From Pseudobutyrivibrio sp. (GTDB lineage Bacteria > Bacillota > Clostridia > Lachnospirales > Lachnospiraceae), in the NCBI RefSeq assembly GCF_015057185.1, contig NZ_SVEV01000001.1, forward strand, positions 124,001-188,000: a stretch of DNA of 64,000 nucleotides, in the 5' to 3' direction. The stretch's first letter is position 1. Each line of letters begins with the position of its first letter. Under the pieces are notes generated by a model. That model was not told the origin of the DNA. It worked only from the letters and a program-made list of their open reading frames with translations, and ran no database searches. Of the stretch, positions 1 through 7,043 are shown piece after piece. The translations under genes were made by a program, and so were the position numbers.

Positions 1-559
1 TCTACAATATCCTATGAGCTATCTTGCTACTGATAAGGAAATTGAACTTATCAAATTATGTAATCAGCATAATATGGGATTTATTGCAATGAAAGGTCTA
101 GCTGGTGGATTAATCACTAATTCTACTGCTGCTATGGCTTTTATTTCTCAATTTGATGGTGCCGTTCCTATTTGGGGAATTCAAAAAGAATCAGAGCTTG
201 AAGAATGGCTTGTTTTCATGGACATTACCCCTTCATTGAATCATGAAATCAAAGCATTTATTGAAGATGAACGTAAAGAATTAATGGGTGAATTTTGCAG
301 AGGCTGCGGATACTGCATGCCATGTACTGTTGGAATACAAATTAATCAGTGTAACCGTATGTCTCTCATGCTTAGACGTGCTCCTTCTAGGGACTGGTTA
401 AATGAACACTGGCAGGCAGAAATGGAAAAAATAAATGACTGTGTTGAATGTGGAAAATGCATGACTCACTGTCCATACGAGTTACAAATTCCTACTCTTC
501 TACGAAAAAATCTTGAGGATTATCACGAAGTTCTCGCAGGAAATAGAAAAGTTCAGTAA
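1..559 (+). CDS. Aldo/keto reductase, C-terminal part, with ferredoxin-type tail (5' end outside window)
   Basis: Only the last ~185 codons are present; the reading frame is open to the left edge (in frame from base 2). The first part matches the end of an aldo/keto reductase barrel (motif GFIAMKGLAGG, then PIWGIQKESELEEW). The second part carries two cysteine clusters, CRGCGYCMPC and CVECGKCMTHCP, typical of the 4Fe-4S tail of ferredoxin-linked aldo/keto reductases common in anaerobic Firmicutes. Such enzymes are thought to couple carbonyl reduction to ferredoxin; the substrate cannot be told. A hairpin terminator follows directly. Confidence 0.85.
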   Translation, partial: LQYPMSYLATDKEIELIKLCNQHNMGFIAMKGLAGGLITNSTAAMAFISQFDGAVPIWGIQKESELEEWLVFMDITPSLNHEIKAFIEDERKELMGEFCRGCGYCMPCTVGIQINQCNRMSLMLRRAPSRDWLNEHWQAEMEKINDCVECGKCMTHCPYELQIPTLLRKNLEDYHEVLAGNRKVQ

Positions 560-564
560 ATATA

Positions 565-604
565 ATGGACTCCATACTTTATTGCATGGAGTCCCTTGTT
601 TTCT
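565..604 (+). terminator. Rho-independent terminator of the aldo/keto reductase
   Basis: A perfect 9-bp stem, GGACTCCAT (567-575) with ATGGAGTCC (586-594), is followed by CTTGTTTTCTTC. It starts 7 bases after the stop codon. Confidence 0.85.
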
Positions 605-620
605 TCAATGTGAACATCAT

Positions 621-638
621 CTGAATCTTAGCTGAATC
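621..638 (+). promoter_or_regulatory. Direct repeat with 11-bp period upstream of the transglutaminase gene
   Basis: CTGAATC occurs at 621-627 and 632-638 with TTAG between, so the repeat period is 11 bp. OmpR/PhoB-type response regulators commonly bind tandem repeats with this spacing. The -10 candidate downstream (TACAAT, 676-681) has no good -35, as expected for an activated promoter. No such regulator is in the window, so the role is a guess. Confidence 0.3.
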
Positions 639-708
639 CTAATCGCAAACTACTGTATTAGATATTAAATTGTAATACAATGCATTTTAGAAAATATAGG
701 AGAAATAT

Positions 709-1926
709 ATGCGAAAACGAGGATTCAAAAAATTTTTAAAAGGTGTAATAATCTCTTTCACTATTGCCCTATTTATCGAAGGCGGATTATTAATTTGGGG
801 CAATATTTCATATGTAAAGGCTAGTATATCGATGCTCTCCCGCCCAGAAGTTGCAGTAGATTCTTCAAAGGGGCCTATGGAAGGTGAGCAAACACTAGCT
901 ACTACAGATGAATTAGAAGATCCTGAAAACACTGGCTCTGAACTAAGCTTTGATGCCACCACATATCCTTATAGAGAGCTTCTAAATGAAAGAGAACAAG
1001 CTGTATACAACCAAGTATATTCAAATGCCTTGGATTATAATACAGAAGCCTTTACATTAACGGAAACACTTACTTCTGATGAACTAATCGAAACAATGAA
1101 CTGTGTTTACAATGATCATCCAGAATTGTTTTGGCTTAACACCTCATATCAATATGGGTACAACTCTTCTAATGAAATTGTTAAGGTTCAATTAAGCTAT
1201 GGAATCTCAAAAAGTAATCTAGACAGCGCTAAAACTGCTTACAACAATGCTATAGAAAATATAGTTAGTGGCGCTTCGTCTTATGAATCAGAAATAGAAA
1301 TTGAGTTATATGTTCATGATGCTATTTGTGAATTAGCAACCTATAATTCTAATGCAGAATTAAACCAAAGTGCCTACTCTGCCCTTGTTAACGGTTCTAC
1401 AGTTTGCGCAGGCTATGCTAGAGCATTTCAAAATGTGTGTCAAGAATTAGGCTTGACCTGCTACTATCTCACTGGTACAGCTGATGGTGGCGATCATGCA
1501 TGGAATATAATTTCAATTGATGGAAATTTTTACAATGTAGATTTGACTTGGGATGATTCTATTTCTGAAAGCTATGGTTCTTCCGTTTATACTTATTTTA
1601 ATTTAACTGATAGTGAAATTGGTGTTGATCATACTAGAAGTACTTTGTCAGCAAATTTACCAGCATGCACTTCCACTGAAATGAGCTATACAAATGTATA
1701 TGGCGCTACTATTGAAATTGATGATATTGATAATCAAAGTGGAAGTCAGCTTACAGACGGGAACTTTACAATCCAAGCACCCCCAGAACCAATAATTGAT
1801 TGGCACGATGGACCTTCTGGTAATAATCCTATTAATAGCGCACCTTCAAATGAGCCAATTAATAATGAAATGGAAAATAATGTTCCAATGAATAGAAATG
1901 ATATGGGAAACAAAGGCGGCCATTAA
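709..1926 (+). CDS. Membrane-anchored transglutaminase-like domain protein
   Basis: A 405-residue protein. Residues 1-11 are basic and about 12-32 form one hydrophobic segment, so it is probably a signal anchor with the rest outside. Residues ~195-290 hold a transglutaminase/protease-like core with the Cys-His-Asp triad visible: C233 in STVCAGYARAF, H263 in GGDHAWN, D278 in NVDLTWDD. The last ~60 residues are rich in Pro, Asn and Gly and look unstructured. Family members act on cell-wall or surface proteins as proteases or crosslinkers; the substrate is unknown. The start ATG follows TAGGAGAAATAT. It is monocistronic, with its own terminator. Confidence 0.8.
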   Translation: MRKRGFKKFLKGVIISFTIALFIEGGLLIWGNISYVKASISMLSRPEVAVDSSKGPMEGEQTLATTDELEDPENTGSELSFDATTYPYRELLNEREQAVYNQVYSNALDYNTEAFTLTETLTSDELIETMNCVYNDHPELFWLNTSYQYGYNSSNEIVKVQLSYGISKSNLDSAKTAYNNAIENIVSGASSYESEIEIELYVHDAICELATYNSNAELNQSAYSALVNGSTVCAGYARAFQNVCQELGLTCYYLTGTADGGDHAWNIISIDGNFYNVDLTWDDSISESYGSSVYTYFNLTDSEIGVDHTRSTLSANLPACTSTEMSYTNVYGATIEIDDIDNQSGSQLTDGNFTIQAPPEPIIDWHDGPSGNNPINSAPSNEPINNEMENNVPMNRNDMGNKGGH

Positions 1927-1942
1927 GGCCGCCTCTCTTCTT
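1912..1942 (+). terminator. Terminator overlapping the transglutaminase stop codon
   Basis: Stem AGGCGGCC (1914-1921) pairs with GGCCGCCT (1927-1934), followed by CTCTTCTTTT. The TAA stop (1924-1926) lies in the 5-base loop, so the last codons form the left arm. The flanking A/T tracts could let it also stop minus-strand transcription from the oxidoreductase gene at 1943. Confidence 0.85.
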
Positions 1943-3634
1943 TTAATATTTACATACAAATTCTTGACTGAATTCATCTGGATTAACATGAGTTGACATA
2001 TACATTCTAGTTCCTGCAGGATATACCTTTATATTCTCAAATCCATTATTTTTTAGAATTCGAGCAGCATTATAAGCTCTTACGCCAATGGCACAAACAA
2101 CAATGTATTTTTGGTTCTTATCAAGCTCATCAAGTCTGCTTCTTAATTGACCAAGAGGAATATTAATTGCATTTTCATAAGAATACATAGCAAGCTCTCC
2201 TGTCTCTCTAACATCAAGAATAATTGCATCCTTATCTGTATCAGGCTCATTCCATTCAGCTATCTCGACTAATCCAGCCAAAACATTTTCTGCAACAAAG
2301 CCAAGCATATTTACTGGATCTTTTGCTGAAGAATATGGTGGTGCATAAGCAAGCTCCATGTCAGTCAAATCATAAACTGACGCACCGAATCTAATTGCTG
2401 TTCCAAGTGTATCAATTCTCTTATCTACGCCTTCTTTACCAACAATTTGAGCCCCATATATTTTACTTCCATCCATTGAGAATACCAATTTTAAAATCAT
2501 TGGTTTTGCTCCAGGGTAATATCCGGCATGAGAATTCTGAGTTACAATTACAGTTTTATAATCTTTATTCTTTACCATGCCTCTTCTCTGAAGAGCTTTT
2601 TCGTTGGCTCCTGTAGCAGCGGCAGTTAAATCAAATACTTTTACAACTGAAGAGCCTTGTGTTCCCTTGTAGATTGAAGAAATACCTGCAATGTTGTCTG
2701 CAACAATTCTGCCCTGCTTATTTGCTGGACCTGCAAGAGGAACCATAGTTTTATCACCGAAAATAAAATCTGTAACTTCTACAACATCACCGGCAGCATA
2801 AATAAATGGATCTGAAGTGCGCATATTATCATCCACAACAATTCCACCACGCTGATTTAACTCTAATCCAGCTTCTTTTGCTAAATCGCTGTTTGGGCGA
2901 ACACCTATTGAAAGAATTACTAAATCAGCTGTCACGCTTTTACCACTTGCAAGATTTATTTTTACTTCATTAGTTTTGTCTTCAAAATTGGCAACGCCGT
3001 CTCCAAGGATTAAATCTACTCCATTGGCTCTAATGTTTTCATTTAATAGTAATGCCATTTCGTAGTCAATTGGAGCCATAACCTGATTAGCAGCTTCGAC
3101 TATTGTAACCTTTAAACCTAAAGCATGAAGGTTTTCTGCCATTTCTAGACCGATAAAGCCACCACCTACAACTACTACAGATTTAACTTCGTTTTCTGTA
3201 ATATATGCCTTTATTTTGTCAGTGTCTGGCACTGTCCATAATGTCTTAACCTTATTAGAATCTATTCCCTCAATTCTTGGTCTAATTGGTGAAGAGCCTG
3301 TTGCAATTACAAGATTATCATAGCTTTCCTGATACTCTTCGCCATCAGTCTTTCTTATAGTAATTAGTTTATTTGTTCTATCGATTGAAAGAGCTTCACT
3401 ATTTTCTCTAACATCAATTTTGAAACGATTTTGCATTACCTGCTTCTTTGTTACAAGTAGATTTTCTCTGTTCTGAATAACATTACCTACATGATATGGT
3501 AATCCGCAGTTTGCATAAGAAATATATTCTCCTCTTTCAAGAAGGATTATTTCTTCATCTTCCTTCAATCTTCTAAGTCTGGCAGCAGTACTTGCTCCTG
3601 CAGCAACACCACCAATAATAACTGTTTTACCCAT
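1943..3634 (-). CDS. CoA-disulfide reductase-type flavoprotein with C-terminal rhodanese domain
   Basis: A 563-residue pyridine-nucleotide disulfide oxidoreductase. The N-terminal FAD site is GGVAAGAS (8-15) and the single active-site cysteine C43 sits in SYANCGLPY, the signature of CoA-disulfide reductase/CoADR-like enzymes; a second dinucleotide site is VVVGGGFIGLEMAE. Residues ~465-563 are a rhodanese domain with catalytic C514 in IVVCAIGVRAY. Members of this fusion family reduce CoA-disulfides, CoA-persulfides or polysulfide with NAD(P)H, the rhodanese carrying the sulfane sulfur. It is the last gene of a three-gene operon after a membrane iron-sulfur protein, starting 3 bases after that gene's stop. 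The exact substrate is not decidable. Confidence 0.88.
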   Translation of the reverse strand: MGKTVIIGGVAAGASTAARLRRLKEDEEIILLERGEYISYANCGLPYHVGNVIQNRENLLVTKKQVMQNRFKIDVRENSEALSIDRTNKLITIRKTDGEEYQESYDNLVIATGSSPIRPRIEGIDSNKVKTLWTVPDTDKIKAYITENEVKSVVVVGGGFIGLEMAENLHALGLKVTIVEAANQVMAPIDYEMALLLNENIRANGVDLILGDGVANFEDKTNEVKINLASGKSVTADLVILSIGVRPNSDLAKEAGLELNQRGGIVVDDNMRTSDPFIYAAGDVVEVTDFIFGDKTMVPLAGPANKQGRIVADNIAGISSIYKGTQGSSVVKVFDLTAAATGANEKALQRRGMVKNKDYKTVIVTQNSHAGYYPGAKPMILKLVFSMDGSKIYGAQIVGKEGVDKRIDTLGTAIRFGASVYDLTDMELAYAPPYSSAKDPVNMLGFVAENVLAGLVEIAEWNEPDTDKDAIILDVRETGELAMYSYENAINIPLGQLRSRLDELDKNQKYIVVCAIGVRAYNAARILKNNGFENIKVYPAGTRMYMSTHVNPDEFSQEFVCKY

Positions 3635-3637
3635 AAT

Positions 3638-4234
3638 TTATTTTTTCAAAACCTCCTTGGCTTTTATTTTACAAATTCCTTGAGTCATAGTACCCATAGG
3701 ACAGAATGAACACCATGTTCGCTCTTTATATAGAACCATTACAATTAGTCCAATAAGAGTTGATGTCAGCATTAAGCTGTAGAAACCAAATCCAAATTGT
3801 GCAACCCAATCCGGGAATACACTACCGTTATACGCCCATTTCCAAGGCACTTTAAATGTCCAGAATAGTTTTATGGCTTTTCTAAGAGTTCCGGCCCCTG
3901 AGAATACCATATAAGTTTGAAATATCATTGTGCCAAACATTGTCATGAAAAATGTTAAGAAGCCATATCTGAACCACTTAGAGGATAACCATTTTGGCGC
4001 TGTTTTTTGTCTAGAACATTTAAGGTTTCTACCTAACATCCAAAATAATTGACCTCTACCACACATATTATTGCAGAACCATTTATTTCCACCAAAAGTT
4101 GCGAAAATCAATGGTAAAATAAAATCGATCAGTCCAAGCCATGCAAACAGAATATTGAAAAATCCTAATGCAAAATAAATAATTGACCATATCCAAAGGT
4201 AGCTATACCAAGAATTCTTTTTTGTTTTAGACAT
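3638..4234 (-). CDS. NapH/NosR-like membrane 4Fe-4S protein
   Basis: 198 residues with several hydrophobic segments (about 10-50, 88-112, 150-170). Two cysteine groups face the same side by sequence: CNNMC near residue 53 and WCSFCPMG with a following C near the C-terminus, similar to the CxxxCP motifs of NapH/NosR/FixG-like electron-transfer proteins, though shorter. It probably passes electrons between the membrane and the soluble ferredoxin and flavoprotein of the same operon. The start ATG has CGGAGG 6 bases upstream and overlaps the last codons of the ferredoxin reading frame. Function in detail is inferred from context. Confidence 0.7.
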   Translation of the reverse strand: MSKTKKNSWYSYLWIWSIIYFALGFFNILFAWLGLIDFILPLIFATFGGNKWFCNNMCGRGQLFWMLGRNLKCSRQKTAPKWLSSKWFRYGFLTFFMTMFGTMIFQTYMVFSGAGTLRKAIKLFWTFKVPWKWAYNGSVFPDWVAQFGFGFYSLMLTSTLIGLIVMVLYKERTWCSFCPMGTMTQGICKIKAKEVLKK

Positions 4235-4438
4235 TTGCCACCTCCGAATTTACATCTTCTATAATTATTGCATCTGCTGGACATGCTTTTTTACATAGAC
4301 CACAACCTACACATTTTTTGAATCTACAACAGCATAGCAGCCTTTATATATGCTGATTGCTTCTTTGGGACATTGTAGTGCACATACACCACATGCCACG
4401 CAAATACTTTTAACCGGGTTTGCTCTTCTCTTCGCCAT
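4227..4438 (-). pseudogene. Two-cluster 4Fe-4S ferredoxin, split by a -1 frame change (broken gene or frameshift-expressed)
   Basis: From ATG at 4438 the first frame encodes MAKRRANPVKSICVACG... with cluster motif CVACGVCALQCP and stops at a TAG after ...VVDSKNV. In the -1 frame the protein would continue as SKKCVGCGLCKKACPADAI... to a TAA at 4227-4229, overlapping the start of the NapH-like gene. Both halves are excellent ferredoxin cluster motifs, so the intact product would be about 70 residues with two 4Fe-4S clusters. The frame changes at a run of six A (plus-strand T6 at 4314-4319) within TCA AAA AAT. One missing A by mutation or sequencing error would explain it, but the run also fits the slippery pattern A_AAA_AAT. 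Confidence 0.75.
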
Positions 4439-4477
4439 TTCCTATAACGCTCTTTTCCTAACTTGATTTATTTATTA

Positions 4478-4506
4478 TTGCAATTCTCAGCTGATAGGTT
4501 TATTAT
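4478..4506 (+). promoter_or_regulatory. Promoter for the HxlR regulator
   Basis: TTGCAA (4478-4483), 17-base spacer, TATTAT (4501-4506). It points at the hxlR-type gene starting at 4583. Its -10 coincides with the -10 of the opposite promoter. Confidence 0.6.
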
Positions 4507-4529
4507 ATGTGGTACAAAAAATATATCAA
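4502..4529 (-). promoter_or_regulatory. Promoter for the ferredoxin/CoADR operon
   Basis: On the minus strand TTGATA (4529-4524), 16-base spacer, TATAAT (4507-4502). GTAC half-sites at 4512-4515 and 4530-4533 flank the -35 and spacer and form an imperfect inverted repeat that could be the HxlR operator. Confidence 0.6.
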
Positions 4530-4582
4530 GTACGCAGATTTTATTAACCTAGTAAGAAAAAACTGACTACCGGAGGAAATAT

Positions 4583-4918
4583 ATGAGTAAGAAAGAACCA
4601 CTTTGCGATAATATTGCAGGCGAGGATTGCGGATTAAAGAAAGTCATTAATATAGTTGGTGGTAAATGGAAAATCATGATTCTTTGTGTAATCGACAAAG
4701 ATGAAGTTGTTCGTTACGGAGATTTAAGACGTTCTGTATATGGCATAACAAATACAATGCTTGCCAACTCCCTGAAAGAATTAGAAGAAGCCGATATGGT
4801 TGTTAGAAAGCAATATGATGAAATGCCAGTTAGAGTAGAATACTCTCTAACTGACAAAGCTAAAAGTATTATTCCGATTTTGCTTGAGCTTAAAAGATGG
4901 GGTGAAAAGAATTTATAA
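4583..4918 (+). CDS. HxlR family transcriptional regulator
   Basis: 111 residues, the usual HxlR length. The winged helix is clear: KVINIVGGKWKIMILCVI, RYGDLRRSVYGITNTMLANSL, then the wing and YSLTDKAKSIIPIL. Cysteines at positions 8 and 16 lie where redox- or electrophile-sensing HxlR proteins (YodB/HypR type) carry their sensing Cys. It has CGGAGGAAATAT before ATG and is divergent from the ferredoxin/NapH-like/CoADR operon, with overlapping promoters. It is therefore likely to control that operon and itself in response to thiol or aldehyde stress; this is inference. Its 3' end overlaps the next convergent gene by 6 bases. Confidence 0.85.
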   Translation: MSKKEPLCDNIAGEDCGLKKVINIVGGKWKIMILCVIDKDEVVRYGDLRRSVYGITNTMLANSLKELEEADMVVRKQYDEMPVRVEYSLTDKAKSIIPILLELKRWGEKNL

Positions 4919-5599
4919 AATTACAAGGTCGGCTCTAGCCATAATGAGATATCCATGCTCATTATCGAAAACTTCGATAATATTACCTTCATCACGTTTT
5001 ACCTTGTACTCCTTATTATTAAAAATATTACGGACCATTAGTCCCTCATTCCACTTATTATAATCTGATTTTAAATTTATTTTTGGAGCTGGTTTTGCTG
5101 TTTTTTCTTCAGTAATAGCCGGCTCATTTTTCTTATTAGGAACAACTGGATCCTTTGGTAAATCAAAAATATTTATTTGCTCAAAAGCTTTTGTCTTTTT
5201 ACTTTTCTTAGCCTTATCCTTTTCCTCGATGCTCTGAGTTTTTGCATCATATGATAAAGTTACAATTCTATTCTCTAATTCAATAGTAAGTGTTCCTTCT
5301 TCAAATGAGCTTTTTGTAACTTTGGCACCAGTATAATAATCATTGTAATAGTGAATAATAGCATCATAAGCCTCTTGCTTTTTCAAGAATTCGTCCTTGT
5401 TGCCAGAATCATCTTTCATTGTAAACTCTTCTATTACTTTGCCCTTGTCGTCACAAGACAATGTAATAATACGTGATTTGGTAGCAAGCTTAATAGATGG
5501 CTCACTTTCTCCTAACAGATCCTCAACAACCTCAAATTCTTCTGGTAATGAATCCATATAATTGGCTATTTTATTTCTTTTTCCACTAGGACTAAGCAT
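4913..5599 (-). CDS. Hypothetical protein
   Basis: 228 residues from ATG at 5599; GAGGAG lies ~10 bases upstream, and a TTG further upstream would overlap this site, so the ATG is preferred. Two repeated segments can be seen near residues 30-65 and 100-125 (RIITLSCDDKGKVIEEF and RIVTLSYDAKTQSIEE), suggesting an internal duplication of a small beta-rich unit. A Lys/Pro-rich linker follows, then a C-terminal ~45-residue block ending YLIMARADLVIL. No signal peptide, membrane segment or known motif was recognised. It is flanked by a convergent regulator and a terminator, so it is probably monocistronic. Confidence 0.7.
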   Translation of the reverse strand: MLSPSGKRNKIANYMDSLPEEFEVVEDLLGESEPSIKLATKSRIITLSCDDKGKVIEEFTMKDDSGNKDEFLKKQEAYDAIIHYYNDYYTGAKVTKSSFEEGTLTIELENRIVTLSYDAKTQSIEEKDKAKKSKKTKAFEQINIFDLPKDPVVPNKKNEPAITEEKTAKPAPKINLKSDYNKWNEGLMVRNIFNNKEYKVKRDEGNIIEVFDNEHGYLIMARADLVIL

Positions 5600-5659
5600 A
5601 GTATCACTTCTCCTCAAAATGATTAATATGTTCCTAAATAGATTATATCAAATGCCATA

Positions 5660-5695
5660 TTAAAAGGAAAAGCCCATATCTATAAGATATGAGCT
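5660..5695 (-). terminator. Terminator after the acyltransferase gene
   Basis: On the minus strand AGCTCATATCT (5695-5685) pairs with AGATATGGGCT (5681-5671) and is followed by TTTCCTTTT. Confidence 0.75.
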
Positions 5696-5708
5696 TAATT
5701 AATAAATA

Positions 5709-6458
5709 TTAAGTTAAAATCTCTGGGTTAGATTGTGTGTTATCATGCACACCGTGTTCTTCCATTGTATTAATGATTGTATTTCGCACTAAACTGGCAA
5801 TCTCGTGAGTCTTCATGCCGTTATATTCCTCATAATAGATTGGCTTACCAAATATAACCTTTGTATTAACAGGTCCTGGTTTTAAGCTATTAAAGGCAAT
5901 ATATGAATCTATAAGTGTAACAGGAACAATAGGTGCTTTTGCATTCATAGCACATTTAAAGCTGCCTGGTTTGAAGCGTTGAACCAAATTACCATTTCGA
6001 TCATAGCCACCTTCAGAAAATAGAATGTAGCGCTTTCCTTCCTTTACCTCCTTGGTAATCTGCTCCATTATTCGAACATTTTGACGTACATCATCAAGTG
6101 CTAGCCTTTTAGCTCCTAGTAAGTCTACTAGCTCTCTAACTAAGAAGCCATAAGACTTTGCTTTGTCCATAACAAAAGTACAGGGATTATGATGAGCATA
6201 CATGATACCTAGTGCATCATATTTCCCCTGATGGTTGGGATACATTACATAACCACCATCTGTAGGAAGATTTTCGACGCCAAATACTTCTGTTGTTATG
6301 CGAGCACTTTTCATCAAATATCTAATAAGTCTAAGTGCATATGCGTATCTGACCTTTTCCGGATATCTATCCATATGCTTAGTCATTTTACGCATATGGG
6401 AAACCAACGAAGGTCCTCGTTTTAAATTAAGCAAGATTGCAATAAAAAATCTAATCAT
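5709..6458 (-). CDS. plsC: 1-acyl-sn-glycerol-3-phosphate acyltransferase family protein
   Basis: 249 residues with the PlsC/LPLAT motifs in order: NHQGKYD (H76, D81, the HX4D catalytic pair), the glycerol-phosphate binding block FSEGGYDRNG, and the APIVPVTL block. These enzymes acylate lysophosphatidic acid with acyl-ACP or acyl-CoA at the membrane to make phosphatidic acid. The N-terminus starts with a short hydrophobic stretch (IRFFIAILLNL) that may anchor it. It stands alone between two intergenic regions. A paralogue with other acceptor specificity cannot be excluded, so the gene name is family-level. Confidence 0.85.
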   Translation of the reverse strand: MIRFFIAILLNLKRGPSLVSHMRKMTKHMDRYPEKVRYAYALRLIRYLMKSARITTEVFGVENLPTDGGYVMYPNHQGKYDALGIMYAHHNPCTFVMDKAKSYGFLVRELVDLLGAKRLALDDVRQNVRIMEQITKEVKEGKRYILFSEGGYDRNGNLVQRFKPGSFKCAMNAKAPIVPVTLIDSYIAFNSLKPGPVNTKVIFGKPIYYEEYNGMKTHEIASLVRNTIINTMEEHGVHDNTQSNPEILT

Positions 6459-6550
6459 GAAATCTCCTAAAAATACAAAATATAGATACTAATCAATAGC
6501 ACAATCTATATATATGTATTCTATCACAGGAGCAAAATAATTGCGAACAA

Positions 6551-6877
6551 TTAAAGAGCCTCATACGAAGAATATTGAATAACCAAATGCTTTCCTGCTG
6601 TAATAGAGTCAGTAGACATATGATTAAGTTCTTTAATGTTCTCAATAAATTCTTCTTTATCTATGTAATCAGGCCCCATATACTGGTCCGCAATAGACCA
6701 TAAAGTATCGCCTGGCTGTATCTCGTAACTAGTGTAGTATGTGTATACTTCTCTACTATCCTCAGCATCAGCTATATTTGAAAAAATGATAAATGAAAAC
6801 AATAAACAAATAATACTGCCAGTAAGTAAAAGTATACGATTTCTAACAATGTTTTTATTTCTTCTATTTGTTCTCAT
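6551..6877 (-). CDS. LysM-domain protein, YneA-like SOS cell-division suppressor
   Basis: 108 residues: a basic N-terminus, one membrane segment (~13-32, ILLLTGSIICLLFSFIIF), then one LysM domain from ~50 (YEIQPGDTLWSIADQY ... TAGKHLVIQY). Size, architecture and divergent placement next to lexA match Bacillus yneA, whose product delays septation during the SOS response. The intergenic region carries three LexA-like boxes. GGGAGG precedes the ATG. Sequence similarity outside LysM cannot be judged by eye, so the role rests on architecture and location. Confidence 0.8.
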   Translation of the reverse strand: MRTNRRNKNIVRNRILLLTGSIICLLFSFIIFSNIADAEDSREVYTYYTSYEIQPGDTLWSIADQYMGPDYIDKEEFIENIKELNHMSTDSITAGKHLVIQYSSYEAL

Positions 6878-6902
6878 ATTAACCTCCCAAATATTCGTTC
6901 GA

Positions 6903-6914
6903 AAACATCTGTTC
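6903..6914. promoter_or_regulatory. Candidate LexA box 1
   Basis: AAACATCTGTTC fits the Gram-positive LexA box GAAC-N4-GTTC with one mismatch. It is the closest of the three to the yneA-like gene. Confidence 0.5.
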
Positions 6915-6932
6915 TGAAATAAATATACAATC

Positions 6933-6946
6933 CGAACAATCGTTTG
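6933..6946. promoter_or_regulatory. Candidate LexA box 2
   Basis: CGAACAATCGTTTG matches CGAAC-N4-GTTCG with one core mismatch (GTTT for GTTC). It is central between the yneA-like gene and lexA. Confidence 0.75.
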
Positions 6947-6959
6947 TCAATACTTTTCT

Positions 6960-6973
6960 CGAACAAAATTTCG
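6960..6973. promoter_or_regulatory. Candidate LexA box 3
   Basis: CGAACAAAATTTCG matches CGAAC-N4-GTTCG with one core mismatch and lies about 70 bases before the lexA start. This suggests autoregulation. Confidence 0.65.
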
Positions 6974-7043
6974 GAAAATGTGTTTGCAAAAATATGTTCT
7001 TTATGCTATCTTAAATGTAAGAAAACGAAAGGAGTATTTCACT

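Noticed and set aside
6978-7043. Longer LexA starting at 6978
   Set aside because: The extension overlaps the LexA-box region and lacks a ribosome binding site, while ATG 7044 has GAAAGGAG and begins at the normal LexA N-terminus.
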